A stretch of 64,000 nucleotides of DNA from NCBI GenBank assembly GCA_938014215.1, contig CALLRW010000002.1, positions 1 through 64,000 of the forward strand. The letters run 5' to 3'. This DNA comes from an uncultured Alistipes sp. (GTDB taxonomy: Bacteria > Bacteroidota > Bacteroidia > Bacteroidales > Rikenellaceae). Every line of letters starts with the position of its first letter. Position 1 is the first letter of the stretch. The notes under the pieces were generated by a model. That model saw nothing but the letters and a program-made list of their open reading frames with translations. It was not told where the DNA came from and did not search any database. Positions 50,454-59,160 of this stretch are shown piece by piece. The position numbers and the translations under genes are program-made.

Positions 50454-51743
50454 ATGAACTATAACCAGACTCTCGAATTCCTCTTCCAATCGTTGCCCGC
50501 CTTCGAAACCCAGGGCGCAACGGGTTACAAGCCGGGATTGGAGCGAATCTCCGCATTCTGCCGGCACATCGGAAACCCCCAGCGGAACTTCTTCACGATC
50601 CATGTCGCCGGAACCAACGGCAAAGGCTCCGTGGCTCACATCATCGCCTCCGTCCTGCAGCAGGCCGGATACCGAACCGGACTCTTCACCTCACCCCATC
50701 TGGTCGACTTCCGCGAACGGATCCGTGTCGACGGCGAGATGATCCCCAAACAGAAGGTCGTCAACTTCGTCGACAAGCACCACGACAAGATGGTCGAACT
50801 CGAACTCTCGTTCTTCGAAATGACCGCCGCCATGGCCTTCGACTACTTCGCCCAGAGCGATGTCGAGGTCGCCGTCATCGAAACCGGCCTCGGCGGCCGC
50901 CTCGATGCCACGAACATCATCGTCCCGATCCTGAGCGTCATCACCAACATCGGACTCGAACACACCGCCCTGCTCGGCGATACGCTCCAGAAGATCGCCC
51001 GCGAAAAGGCCGGCATCATCAAGAAGAGCATCCCGGTCATCATCGGCGAAGCCGACCCGCGCTACAACGAGGTCTTCGAACAGGTGGCCGCCGCCAACAA
51101 GTCGCGCGTCATCTATGCCGAACAGGAGTTCTCCTGCGAGGAGCACCACCGCGAAGGCGACCGGCAGTGCTTCCGCCTGCGCCGAAACCGCGACAACCAG
51201 GAGTTCGATGCCGAACTCGACCTGCAGGGCGACTACCAGTGCCGCAACATCGTCACCGCCTCGGCCGCCGTCGACTTCCTCCACGAGGAGACCCCGCTGA
51301 CCATCTCGCGCCGCGCCTATCTCGAGGGCATGCGCAACGCCGCAGCCAACACCTCGCTGATGGGCCGCTGGCAGAAGATCGGCGACGCCCCGCTGACGAT
51401 CTGCGACACGGGACACAACGCCCACGGAATCGCCTGGGTGGCCGAACAGCTCAAGGCGACGCCCCACAAGGAGCTCTACTGCGTCATGGGATTCGTCCGC
51501 GACAAGGATCTGGCCCACATTCTGCCGCTGCTCCCGCGCGAAGCCCACTATATCTTCACCCAGGCCCGTTCGGAACGGGCTCTGCCGGCTGCCGACCTGA
51601 CCGCCAAGGCCGCCATCTACGGCCTGCAGGGCGAAACCGTCGAGCAGGTGGCCGATGCCGTACGGCGGGCCCGCGAACTGGCCGCGCCCGACGACATGAT
51701 CTTCATCGGCGGCAGCACCTACGTCGTGGCCGAGGCCCTCTAA
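50454..51743 (+). CDS. folC: Bifunctional folylpolyglutamate / dihydrofolate synthase
   Basis: 429 residues. FolC ligates glutamate to dihydropteroate and to folates, with ATP. Motifs are IHVAGTNGKGSVAHI (P-loop), GLFTSPHLVDFRERI, VAVIETGLGGRLDATNII (Mg site), LEHTALLGDTLQKIAREKAG and ICDTGHNAHGIAW in the C-terminal domain. Length and order are normal for the bifunctional enzyme; which activities are kept cannot be told by eye. It starts 15 nt after lnt. Confidence 0.94.
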   Translation: MNYNQTLEFLFQSLPAFETQGATGYKPGLERISAFCRHIGNPQRNFFTIHVAGTNGKGSVAHIIASVLQQAGYRTGLFTSPHLVDFRERIRVDGEMIPKQKVVNFVDKHHDKMVELELSFFEMTAAMAFDYFAQSDVEVAVIETGLGGRLDATNIIVPILSVITNIGLEHTALLGDTLQKIAREKAGIIKKSIPVIIGEADPRYNEVFEQVAAANKSRVIYAEQEFSCEEHHREGDRQCFRLRRNRDNQEFDAELDLQGDYQCRNIVTASAAVDFLHEETPLTISRRAYLEGMRNAAANTSLMGRWQKIGDAPLTICDTGHNAHGIAWVAEQLKATPHKELYCVMGFVRDKDLAHILPLLPREAHYIFTQARSERALPAADLTAKAAIYGLQGETVEQVADAVRRARELAAPDDMIFIGGSTYVVAEAL

Positions 51744-51845
51744 CCCGCGCCCAATCCGCCCCGACCCGGGCACAATCCGCCCCGGGCTGCCTCTGACCCG
51801 CTCCCGACCCGGCAGCACGAAGATCCCGCCCCCCGGAAAAAAGAG

Positions 51846-51878
51846 ACGTCCGGAACCTGTTCAGGTTCCGGACGTTTT
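51846..51878. terminator. Bidirectional terminator
   Basis: A perfect 14-bp stem (acgtccggaacctg/caggttccggacgt) with a minimal loop and U-runs on both strands (plus tttt, minus cttttttcc). Confidence 0.9.
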
Positions 51879-51880
51879 CG

Positions 51881-52186
51881 TCAGGCCTCTCCCATCTTGG
51901 GCCCCGTATCGGGTATCGGATTCGGAGTCGGAATTTCAATCTTGCCCACGTTGCTCTCGTAACGCACGATGTTGTCCTGCAACGAACGAAGCAGCCGCTT
52001 GGCATGTTCCGGCGTGAGGATGATGCGACTCTTGACGCGCGCCTTCTGCACGCCGGGAAGCACCGTCGCAAAATCAATGATGAATTCCGAGGTGGAGTGC
52101 GAAATGATCGCCAGGTTCGAATAGTTGCCCTGGGCCACCTCATCGTCCAGATCGAGGTCAATACCGAATTGTTTCATCTCTGCCAT
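51881..52186 (-). CDS. DUF3467 domain protein
   Basis: 101 residues with no signal peptide. The core YSNLAIISHSTSEFIIDFAT, then LPGVQKARVKSRIILTPEHA and KRLLRSLQDNIVRYES, is the DUF3467 pattern. This small family is widespread in Bacteroidota and other bacteria and its function is unknown; the repeated positive and hydrophobic pattern suggests a small alpha/beta cytosolic protein. ATG 52186 fits the family length; the frame stays open further upstream without similarity. A TATTTTTG box at 52211-52218 on the same strand gives a short leader. Confidence 0.88.
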   Translation of the reverse strand: MAEMKQFGIDLDLDDEVAQGNYSNLAIISHSTSEFIIDFATVLPGVQKARVKSRIILTPEHAKRLLRSLQDNIVRYESNVGKIEIPTPNPIPDTGPKMGEA

Positions 52187-52347
52187 ATCCTTCGGAAGAT
52201 TTGGTTTTTGCAAAAATAACGGCTTTATCCCCTCGATATGCAATCCCAAAGCCAAAGTTTTCGATTTTTTATCAACAGTTCCGACCCGACGACCAACCCG
52301 AAATTCCCTTTTTTCGTTTTTCTTGCCGCGGATATTGCGCTTTTTCG

Positions 52348-52355
52348 TATCTTTG
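52348..52355 (+). promoter_or_regulatory. -7 box (TATCTTTG) of the lysE-cmk-ispH operon
   Basis: A perfect -7 box 26 nt before the ATG at 52382. The -33 element is only a weak CTTG at slightly long spacing. Confidence 0.5.
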
Positions 52356-52381
52356 TCGTCTAAACCCCTGTATCCGGAAAT

Positions 52382-53059
52382 ATGGCATTCGAGATCGTTG
52401 AAACCCTGTTCCGCGGGATCTGCGTGGGTGTCGCAGCTTCCATTACCGTCGGCCCCGTAGCCGTATTGTGCATCCAGCGGACCCTCTCCAAAAGCAGACG
52501 CTCCGGAATCGTCTCGGGCATCGGCGTAGCCTGTGCCGACACCTTCATGGCCATGGCCGCCCTCTTCTTCTACTCGATGCTCCAAACCCAGATCGAGCAG
52601 TACAACACCCTCCTGAGGGTCATCGGCGGAATCTTCGTCGTCATCGTCGGCGTCTTCATCTTCGCCCAGAACCCCGTCCCGCAAATCCGCCGCAACCGCG
52701 CCGGAAAAACCTCCCTCTGGCAGGATTTCGTCTCCATCTTCGGACTGACGATCGCCAATTTCATCATGGTGGTCCCCTACATCCTCGCCTTCTTCGCCGT
52801 CTTCAAAATCTCAAGCGGCGAAATGACCGACCATACCGTCGGCGGATTCTTCCGCGCCCTGTTCGTCATCGCCGGATTCTTCTGCGGAGCCTCCGCCTGG
52901 TGGACCCTGCTGGCCTGCGTCATCAACCTCTTCCGCCGCCGTTTCCGACCGCGCCACATGCTCACCATCAACCATGTGGCCGGCATCATCATCGGCGTGC
53001 TGGGCATCTATACCATATTATCCACCTTTTTTGACATCTTCCCCAATGTCGGACACTAA
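52382..53059 (+). CDS. LysE-family exporter
   Basis: 225 residues with about six membrane helices. The N-terminal helix has FRGICVGVAASITVGPVAVL followed by RTLSKSRRSGIVSGIGVACAD, the LysE/RhtB pattern. These proteins export amino acids or similar small molecules through the inner membrane; substrate unknown. The 3' end overlaps the start of cmk by 14 nt, implying coupled translation. Confidence 0.88.
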   Translation: MAFEIVETLFRGICVGVAASITVGPVAVLCIQRTLSKSRRSGIVSGIGVACADTFMAMAALFFYSMLQTQIEQYNTLLRVIGGIFVVIVGVFIFAQNPVPQIRRNRAGKTSLWQDFVSIFGLTIANFIMVVPYILAFFAVFKISSGEMTDHTVGGFFRALFVIAGFFCGASAWWTLLACVINLFRRRFRPRHMLTINHVAGIIIGVLGIYTILSTFFDIFPNVGH

Positions 53060-53771
53060 CACCAACAAAAAGATCATAATCGCCGTCGACGGATTCTCCT
53101 CCTGCGGCAAAAGCACCTTCGCCAAGGCCATCGCCGCTCGGCTGGGCTACATCTTCATCGACACCGGCGCCATGTACCGCGCCGTAACCCTCTACGCCCT
53201 CGAACACGGCGCCATCCGTTCGGGCATGGTCGACGAAGAGGCCGTCGTACGACTCCTGGACGATATCTCGATCACCTTCCGATTCAACCCCGAACGCGGC
53301 GCCAGCGACATCTATGTCAACGGCGATCTGGCCGAGGGCAAGATCCGCACGATCGAGGTCTCGAACTGCGTGAGCCAGGTCAGCGCCATCCCCCAGGTGC
53401 GCCACAAGCTGGTGGCCATGCAGCAGGAGATGGGGCGTCAGCGCGGCGTGGTGATGGACGGCCGCGACATCGGCACGGTCGTCTTCCCCGATGCCGAACT
53501 GAAGCTCTTCATGACGGCCGACCCTGAGGTGCGGGCCCAGCGCCGATACAGGGAGCTCCGCGAAAAGGGCATGGAGGTCTCGCTTGAGGAGATCGAACGC
53601 AACGTCCGCGAACGAGACAAGGCCGACATGAGCCGCGCCGTCTCGCCGCTGCGGCAGGCCGAAGATGCCGTCGTTCTGGACAACAGCCACATGACCGTCG
53701 ACGAACAGATGAAGTGGTTCCTCGAACTCTTCACCCGCGTCACCGGTCAGCAGCCCAAATACGGAAAATAG
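53046..53771 (+). CDS. cmk: Cytidylate kinase
   Basis: 241 residues. Cmk phosphorylates CMP and dCMP. The P-loop is IIAVDGFSSCGKSTFAKAIA and the following FIDTGAMYRAVTLYAL is the conserved substrate segment. The NMP-binding insert and MDGRDIGTVVFPDAELKLFM and RDKADMSRAVSPLRQAEDAV complete the family pattern. The start was set at the ATG just inside the lysE 3' end, followed by SDTNTNKKIII. ispH begins 2 nt after its stop; the cmk-ispH order is common in Bacteroidota. Confidence 0.95.
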   Translation: MSDTNTNKKIIIAVDGFSSCGKSTFAKAIAARLGYIFIDTGAMYRAVTLYALEHGAIRSGMVDEEAVVRLLDDISITFRFNPERGASDIYVNGDLAEGKIRTIEVSNCVSQVSAIPQVRHKLVAMQQEMGRQRGVVMDGRDIGTVVFPDAELKLFMTADPEVRAQRRYRELREKGMEVSLEEIERNVRERDKADMSRAVSPLRQAEDAVVLDNSHMTVDEQMKWFLELFTRVTGQQPKYGK

Positions 53772-53773
53772 CC

Positions 53774-54652
53774 ATGCGCATCGAAATCGACGAAAAATCG
53801 GGATTCTGCTTCGGCGTGGTCCGCGCCATCACCCAGGCCGAAGAGGCCCTCGCCGAAGGCGGCACGGTCTACTCGCTCGGCGACATCGTCCACAACCGCA
53901 TCGAGGTGCAGCGCCTCGAAGAGCTCGGACTGCGGACCGTCACCCACGCCGAGATGCCTGAAATCGCCGGCAGCCGGCTCCTCATCCGCGCCCACGGAGA
54001 ACCCCCGACCACCTATGCCGAGGCACGGAAGTTGGGGATTCGCGTCATCGATGCCACCTGTCCGGTCGTCGCCCGGCTCCAGCGCCGCGTCATGAAGGCC
54101 CACGAGGAGATGCGCCCCGTCGGCGGACAGGTCGTCATCCTCGGAAAACGCGGACATGCCGAGGTCGTGGGGCTCACGGGGCAGGTCGACGCCCCGACCA
54201 TCGTCATCGAACGGGCCGAGGATCTGCAGCTGATCGACTTCTCGCGGCCGATCCACTTCCTCTCACAGACCACCCAGAGCATCGCCCTCTTCGAGGAGCT
54301 CGGTGCCGAGATGAAGCGACGGGCAGCGGATCCCGACCGGGTGCGCATCGACGACACGATCTGCCGCCAGGTGGCCAACCGCGAGCAGTATCTCACGGAG
54401 TTCGCCGCACGGTTCGATGTCGTGATCTTCGTCTGCGGCCGCAAGTCCTCGAACGGAAAGGTCCTCTCGGAGGTGTGCCGCCGGGCAAACCCCAGAACCC
54501 ATGTCGTCGAGGAGGCCGCGGAGATCGACGCCGAATGGTTCGACGGCGCCGGAAGCGTCGGAATCTGCGGCGCGACGTCCACCCCCAAGTGGCTCATGCA
54601 GGTCGTCGCCGAAGCCGTCGCCGAGAAGACCCGCCCGCAGAAAGAGGCATAA
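53774..54652 (+). CDS. ispH: 4-hydroxy-3-methylbut-2-enyl diphosphate reductase
   Basis: 292 residues. IspH reduces HMBPP to IPP and DMAPP, the last step of the MEP pathway. The three [4Fe-4S] cysteines are in GFCFGVVRA, DATCPVVARLQ and DTICRQVANRE. SLGDIVHNRIEVQRLEELG and RAHGEPP are conserved family blocks. No fused S1 domain. It starts 2 nt after cmk. Together with IspG (7350-5821) it shows that this organism makes isoprenoids by the MEP route. Confidence 0.96.
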   Translation: MRIEIDEKSGFCFGVVRAITQAEEALAEGGTVYSLGDIVHNRIEVQRLEELGLRTVTHAEMPEIAGSRLLIRAHGEPPTTYAEARKLGIRVIDATCPVVARLQRRVMKAHEEMRPVGGQVVILGKRGHAEVVGLTGQVDAPTIVIERAEDLQLIDFSRPIHFLSQTTQSIALFEELGAEMKRRAADPDRVRIDDTICRQVANREQYLTEFAARFDVVIFVCGRKSSNGKVLSEVCRRANPRTHVVEEAAEIDAEWFDGAGSVGICGATSTPKWLMQVVAEAVAEKTRPQKEA

Positions 54653-54680
54653 TACACGAAAACAACCAATACCGAAAACC

Positions 54681-55154
54681 ATGAAATACTTCATCCGTTC
54701 GTTAAAATATTTCTGCGCACTGTGCGTTCTATGTGCGGTGATCATGTACCTGAACCAGTTGGCCGGGACCGCCCGTCTCACCGTCGGAGAGACCTTCTAC
54801 GTGATGTTCCACACCACACGCGGCATGCTGCTGCCGGTGGTGATCGTCGTCCTGGCGGCCCTCTATCCCAAATTCGGGTTCATCGTGCGGCAGGTCGAGG
54901 GCGACATCGACGAAAACCGCCAGCAGATCCTCAATGCCTTCCAGTCGGAGGGATACTCGCTCCGCAGCGATGAGGAGGGCGTGATGACCTTCCGGGCCGA
55001 CAACTGGAGCAAAAAACTCCTCCTGCTCGGAGAAGACGAACTGAAAGTTTCACAATACGGACAATGGATCCGCATCGAGGGGATTCGCCGCAGCGTCGCC
55101 CGCGTGCAGTATCGCCTCGATTCGTATCTGGAGATGTGCAAGCGCGATGAATAA
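54681..55154 (+). CDS. Small membrane protein of unknown function
   Basis: 157 residues. Two hydrophobic helices (about 8-27 and 47-66) with a short loop, then a cytosolic or periplasmic domain of about 90 residues that begins GFIVRQVEGDIDENRQQILN. The domain looks like a small alpha/beta fold, with FQSEGYSLRSDEEGVMTFRA. I do not recognise a named family, but the layout is familiar from Bacteroidales next to ctpA-like genes. It overlaps the S41 protease gene by 8 nt, so translation is coupled and a functional link with the protease is plausible. Confidence 0.75.
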   Translation: MKYFIRSLKYFCALCVLCAVIMYLNQLAGTARLTVGETFYVMFHTTRGMLLPVVIVVLAALYPKFGFIVRQVEGDIDENRQQILNAFQSEGYSLRSDEEGVMTFRADNWSKKLLLLGEDELKVSQYGQWIRIEGIRRSVARVQYRLDSYLEMCKRDE

Positions 55155-56811
55155 CAGAAAATACCGCCCGCTGATCGTGACCGCTGCGGCCGTGGCCGTA
55201 GTCGTCCTGACGATCTTCGCCGCCCGAAACGACTTCGGGCTCGGCCGCAACATGGAGATCACCGTCAACATGATGCGCGAACTCTCGCTCAACTATGTCG
55301 ACAAGGTCGATCCCGACAAACTCATGGAGGGGGCCGCCGCCGGCATGGTGAGCGATCTGGACCCCTACACGGAGTACATCCCCGAGAAAAACATGCAGGA
55401 TTTCGAGCTGCTGACCACCGGCAAGTACGGCGGAATCGGCGCCCTGATCCGCCAGAAGGAGGATTACGTCCGCATCGCACAGCCCTATCAGGGCTCGCCG
55501 GCCGACCGCGCCGGGCTGCGAATCGGCGACAAGATCCTCGCCATCGACGGAAAGGATGCCCGCGGCTTCACCACCGAGGAGGTCTCCTCGCGGCTGAAGG
55601 GGCAGCCCGGCAGCAAGGTCCGCGTCACGGTCGAACACCTCGACGGCTCGCAGCAGACCGAAGCCATCCGCCGCGAACGTATCGCCATCCCCGGGGTCCC
55701 CTATGCCGGATGGGTGGCCGACGGGATCGGTTACATCCGCCACAACGACTTCACCGAAGGGTGTTACGAGGAGATGCGCGCCGCCATCGAACGGCTCCGC
55801 AGCGAGGGCGAGCTGAAGGGGCTCGTGCTCGACTACCGCTCGAACGGCGGCGGAATCATGCAGGAGGCGGTCAAGATCGTCGGCCTGTTCGTCCCGAAAG
55901 GCACCGAGGTGGTCAGCACCAAGGGCCGCACCGAAGATTCGAAACAGGTCTACCGTACGCAGTCGGAACCCGTACTGCCCGACCTGCCGCTCGTCGTGCT
56001 GGTGAACAGCGGGACGGCTTCGGCCGCCGAAATCGTCGCCGGATCCCTGCAGGACCTCGACCGCGCCGTGCTCATCGGCCAGCGCAGCTTTGGAAAGGGC
56101 CTCGTGCAGTCGACCCGCCCGCTGGGGTACAACACCATGCTCAAACTCACCACGGCCAAATACTACATCCCCTCGGGACGCTGCATCCAGGCCATCGACT
56201 ACTCCCGCTCGCAGGAGGGGGCCGTCCGAACGGTGCCCGACTCGCTCATCTCGGAGTTCAAGACCCGCGCCGGAAGAAAGGTCTATGACGGCGGCGGAAT
56301 TATGCCCGACATCCGCATCGATCCGGAATACATCTCGCGTTTCGCCATGACGCTCTACGCCCTGGGATTCATCGAGGATTTCGGCGACGAGTACACCCGC
56401 CGTCACCCCGGACAGCAGATCGACATTCGCACCTTCTCGATCACGGACGACGACTACGCGGACTTCGCCGCCTTCATGAAGGACAAGAAGGTCCCCTACG
56501 AGTCGGATACGCGACAGGCCCTCAAGGCCCTGAAAAAGGCCGCCGAGGAGGATCGTTTCGCCGACCTGAAGGAGCGGTTCGAAAAACTCGAGGCCGAGCT
56601 GAAGGATGATACGCAGACCAATCTGGAGACCTATCGCGAACAGGTCGTGGAGACGATCAACAACGACATCGTGATGCGCCACGGCTATCAGGCCGGCGTC
56701 ATCGAACACTCGCTGCCCGGCGACTCCGGCGTGCAGCGGGCCATCGAGGTGCTGAACGATGCCGCAGAGTATACGCGCATCACCTCGGAGCAGGATACCG
56801 CCCGGAAATAA
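55147..56811 (+). CDS. S41-family C-terminal processing protease (CtpA-like)
   Basis: 554 residues with an N-terminal membrane anchor or signal (about 8-25). The PDZ domain (about 90-175) has KYGGIGALIRQKEDYVRIAQ and SPADRAGLRIGDKILAIDG. The catalytic core has YIRHNDFTEGCYEEM, LVVLVNSGTASAAEIVAGSL (Ser292) and IGQRSFGKGLVQS (Lys317), the Ser-Lys dyad at the usual 25-residue spacing. The C-terminal region is charged and helical. It would trim or degrade periplasmic proteins. It overlaps the preceding small membrane protein gene. Confidence 0.93.
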   Translation: MNNRKYRPLIVTAAAVAVVVLTIFAARNDFGLGRNMEITVNMMRELSLNYVDKVDPDKLMEGAAAGMVSDLDPYTEYIPEKNMQDFELLTTGKYGGIGALIRQKEDYVRIAQPYQGSPADRAGLRIGDKILAIDGKDARGFTTEEVSSRLKGQPGSKVRVTVEHLDGSQQTEAIRRERIAIPGVPYAGWVADGIGYIRHNDFTEGCYEEMRAAIERLRSEGELKGLVLDYRSNGGGIMQEAVKIVGLFVPKGTEVVSTKGRTEDSKQVYRTQSEPVLPDLPLVVLVNSGTASAAEIVAGSLQDLDRAVLIGQRSFGKGLVQSTRPLGYNTMLKLTTAKYYIPSGRCIQAIDYSRSQEGAVRTVPDSLISEFKTRAGRKVYDGGGIMPDIRIDPEYISRFAMTLYALGFIEDFGDEYTRRHPGQQIDIRTFSITDDDYADFAAFMKDKKVPYESDTRQALKALKKAAEEDRFADLKERFEKLEAELKDDTQTNLETYREQVVETINNDIVMRHGYQAGVIEHSLPGDSGVQRAIEVLNDAAEYTRITSEQDTARK

Positions 56812-56835
56812 ACACCCGCAAAAACCGTAAAGGTC

Positions 56836-58011
56836 ATGAAATTCCATGCGCAGAAATTCTCGTTCCGGAACCGGGTCGTCGTCATCATCGTCGGCGTCCT
56901 GCTCGGAACCCTGTCGCTGCTCTACACCAACGACATGGCCCGAAAACTCAAGGGAAAGGAGCAGCACGACGTCGCCCTCTGGGCCCACGCCATGGAACGC
57001 GTCAGCCGCGATGTGCTCGGGACGATTCAGGATCCGCTGGTCGCCGACATCATGTCCAACGGAAACAACATCCCGTTCATCATCACCAACGAAAACCTCG
57101 AGGTGGTCAACTCGCACCTCGTCCCCGAAAAGATCATCGACCACCCCGACCGGCTCCGCAAACAGCTCGACAAGTTCATCTCCGAAAATCAGCCCATTCC
57201 CGTGCGCTTCCGGTTCTCGTCGGAGCACTACCTGCTGATCTTCTACGGAAAGTCGGCCCTGCTCAAGTCGCTCTACTACTTCCCCTACATCCAGATCCTC
57301 GTCATCACGGCATTCATCGCCCTGGGATTCATCGCCTTCCGTTCGTCGAAACACGACGAGCAGAACCGCGTCTGGATCGGTCTGGCCAAGGAGACCGCCC
57401 ATCAGCTGGGAACCCCGACCTCGTCGCTGCTCGGGTGGATCGAGTATCTCCGTTCGCAGGATATCGACCAGACGGCCGTCGAGGAGATGAACAAGGATCT
57501 GGCCCACCTGCTGAAGATCACCGACCGGTTCTCGAAAATCGGTTCAGAAACCCCGCTCACCCCCGAAAACATCAACGAGGTGGTCGGCGAGTCGGTCATG
57601 TACTTTCGCAAACGCATCCCGCGGAACGTCACGCTCGACTACAACGGTCTGGCCATCGCCCCGGTGCAGGCCAACATCAATGCCGCCCTGTTCGAATGGG
57701 TGGTCGAAAACCTCATGAAAAACTCGCTCGACGCCCTGCAGGGCCACGGCGCCATCGAGGTCAAGATCTCGTCGGACGACAAACACGTGATGATCGACGT
57801 CAAGGATACCGGAAAGGGGATCCCCAAAAGCAACTGGAAGCGGATCTTTGAGCCGGGATTCACCACAAAGACCCGCGGATGGGGACTCGGCCTCTCCCTC
57901 TCGCGACGCATCGTCGAGGAGTATCACCAGGGTAAGATCGCCGTCATCGAGTCGGAGATCGGCAAGGGTACGACCATCCGGATCACCCTCAAACGCACCT
58001 TCGCGGCATGA
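56836..58011 (+). CDS. Sensor histidine kinase (orphan)
   Basis: 391 residues. Two membrane helices (about 12-30 and 155-175) enclose a periplasmic sensor domain of about 120 residues with no recognised fold. The HisKA-like segment is AKETAHQLGTPTSSLLGWIE (His189). The ATPase domain has ENLMKNSLDA (N box), DVKDTGKGIP (G1) and TRGWGLGLSLSRRIVEEYH (G2). No response regulator gene lies next to it. The stop overlaps the ATG of the DUF4271 gene (ATGA), and the S41 protease gene is 24 nt upstream. A signal about envelope damage is possible, but not shown. Confidence 0.9.
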   Translation: MKFHAQKFSFRNRVVVIIVGVLLGTLSLLYTNDMARKLKGKEQHDVALWAHAMERVSRDVLGTIQDPLVADIMSNGNNIPFIITNENLEVVNSHLVPEKIIDHPDRLRKQLDKFISENQPIPVRFRFSSEHYLLIFYGKSALLKSLYYFPYIQILVITAFIALGFIAFRSSKHDEQNRVWIGLAKETAHQLGTPTSSLLGWIEYLRSQDIDQTAVEEMNKDLAHLLKITDRFSKIGSETPLTPENINEVVGESVMYFRKRIPRNVTLDYNGLAIAPVQANINAALFEWVVENLMKNSLDALQGHGAIEVKISSDDKHVMIDVKDTGKGIPKSNWKRIFEPGFTTKTRGWGLGLSLSRRIVEEYHQGKIAVIESEIGKGTTIRITLKRTFAA

Positions 58012-59126
58012 TCGCAACGCATCCATACAGCGTCCCGGCTCAGACCTCCGCCGGGGCCGATACGCTGCACGGCAGCCCGGCAACAACCGCTGCGGGCCAA
58101 CATCGGGTCCCGCAACGGAACCGGACCGATACGCTGCACGGCAGCCCGGCAACAACCGCTGCGGGCCAACATCGGGTCCCGCAACGGAACCGGACCGATA
58201 CGCTCGGAGCCATACGGAGTGATTCGCTCGCTGCCGGAGCCGACTCCGCCGCACGGATGCAGGGCGATACGCTCCGCCTGCGGGGCGATTCGGTCTGCTT
58301 CATGCAGGGTGATTCGCTGGTCTACGCCCGGATCGGGGAGTGGCCGCACGAGGCCGATTCCATCCAGAAAGGCCCCTGGCGCGATACCACCGCAACGGCC
58401 CTCTTCGGCAGCGAGTCCTGCACGGTACAGCCCGCCGGAATCGAACGCCCCGTCGGCGAATCGCTCACCGACAACGCCGTCTTCCAGGGGTTCGTCCTGC
58501 TGCTGGCCGCCACCTACGCCACGCTCCTATACCGCAATCTGGGCGATGTCAAGACACTCCTGAGCCGCATCTTCCGCGATACGGCATCCAGCAAACGCAT
58601 CGCCGAAGAGCCCGGCAGCAGCGGATTCTCCCGGTTCCTGAACGTCACAACGGCCATCGGCATGCTCTTCATGGGGGTCATCGTCGTCAAGTACGGCGAC
58701 ACGCTCCTCTCCGCCGAACTCGGCCGGGCCCTCTCTCACGGAGCCGTACTCGCACTGAGCCTGCTCGCCACGCTGGCCTGGTGCGGCGTGGTGATCTTCC
58801 AGGCCGTGATCATCCGCATCATCGCGGCCGTCACCCTCTCGCAGCCATTCATCGCCCAACTCTCCCTGCTGCGAAGAACCTACTTCGCCCTCGGGGTCAT
58901 CATCACCTCTCCCACGCTGCTCCTCTTCGCCCTCTGCCCCCGCGGAACCGGCGGCGCATGGTTCATCGTCGGAGCCGTCGAACTGATCATAACGGCCGTC
59001 CTGTACCTTCGGGAATCGCTGAATCTCTTTATTTCTAAAAAAATTTCGATTTTGCTCTGGATTTTGTACCTTTGCACCGTGGAAGTCTTCCCAATCAGCC
59101 TATTATGGCTCCTTGCGGCAAGATGA
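58008..59126 (+). CDS. DUF4271 membrane protein with a duplicated N-terminal segment
   Basis: 372 residues. The C-terminal part (about 160-372) is the DUF4271 domain, with about six to seven membrane helices (FVLLLAATYATLLYR; VVIFQAVIIRIIAAVTL). The N-terminal part (about 1-150) is hydrophilic and rich in Asp-Thr-Leu and Gly-Asp-Ser strings (GDTLRL, GDSVCF, GDSLVY). It includes two identical 23-residue units coded by the perfect 69-bp repeat. The ATG overlaps the histidine kinase stop, indicating coupled translation. DUF4271 is known from Bacteroidota and has no assigned role. hemD follows; the TACCTTTG box inside the 3' end serves it. Confidence 0.88.
   Translation: MIATHPYSVPAQTSAGADTLHGSPATTAAGQHRVPQRNRTDTLHGSPATTAAGQHRVPQRNRTDTLGAIRSDSLAAGADSAARMQGDTLRLRGDSVCFMQGDSLVYARIGEWPHEADSIQKGPWRDTTATALFGSESCTVQPAGIERPVGESLTDNAVFQGFVLLLAATYATLLYRNLGDVKTLLSRIFRDTASSKRIAEEPGSSGFSRFLNVTTAIGMLFMGVIVVKYGDTLLSAELGRALSHGAVLALSLLATLAWCGVVIFQAVIIRIIAAVTLSQPFIAQLSLLRRTYFALGVIITSPTLLLFALCPRGTGGAWFIVGAVELIITAVLYLRESLNLFISKKISILLWILYLCTVEVFPISLLWLLAAR
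58060..58197. repeat. Perfect 69-bp tandem duplication inside the DUF4271 gene
   Basis: Copies at 58060-58128 and 58129-58197 are identical at every base, and a third copy starts but diverges after 8 nt (58198-58205). 69 bp is 23 codons, so the frame is kept. Perfect identity suggests a recent event or conversion. Confidence 0.97.
59067..59074 (+). promoter_or_regulatory. -7 box (TACCTTTG) for hemD
   Basis: A perfect -7 box within the 3' end of the DUF4271 gene, about 87 nt before the hemD start. The -33 element is weak. Confidence 0.5.
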
Positions 59127-59160
59127 TATTACAAAGACAAAAACCTAAACATCCGCAACT

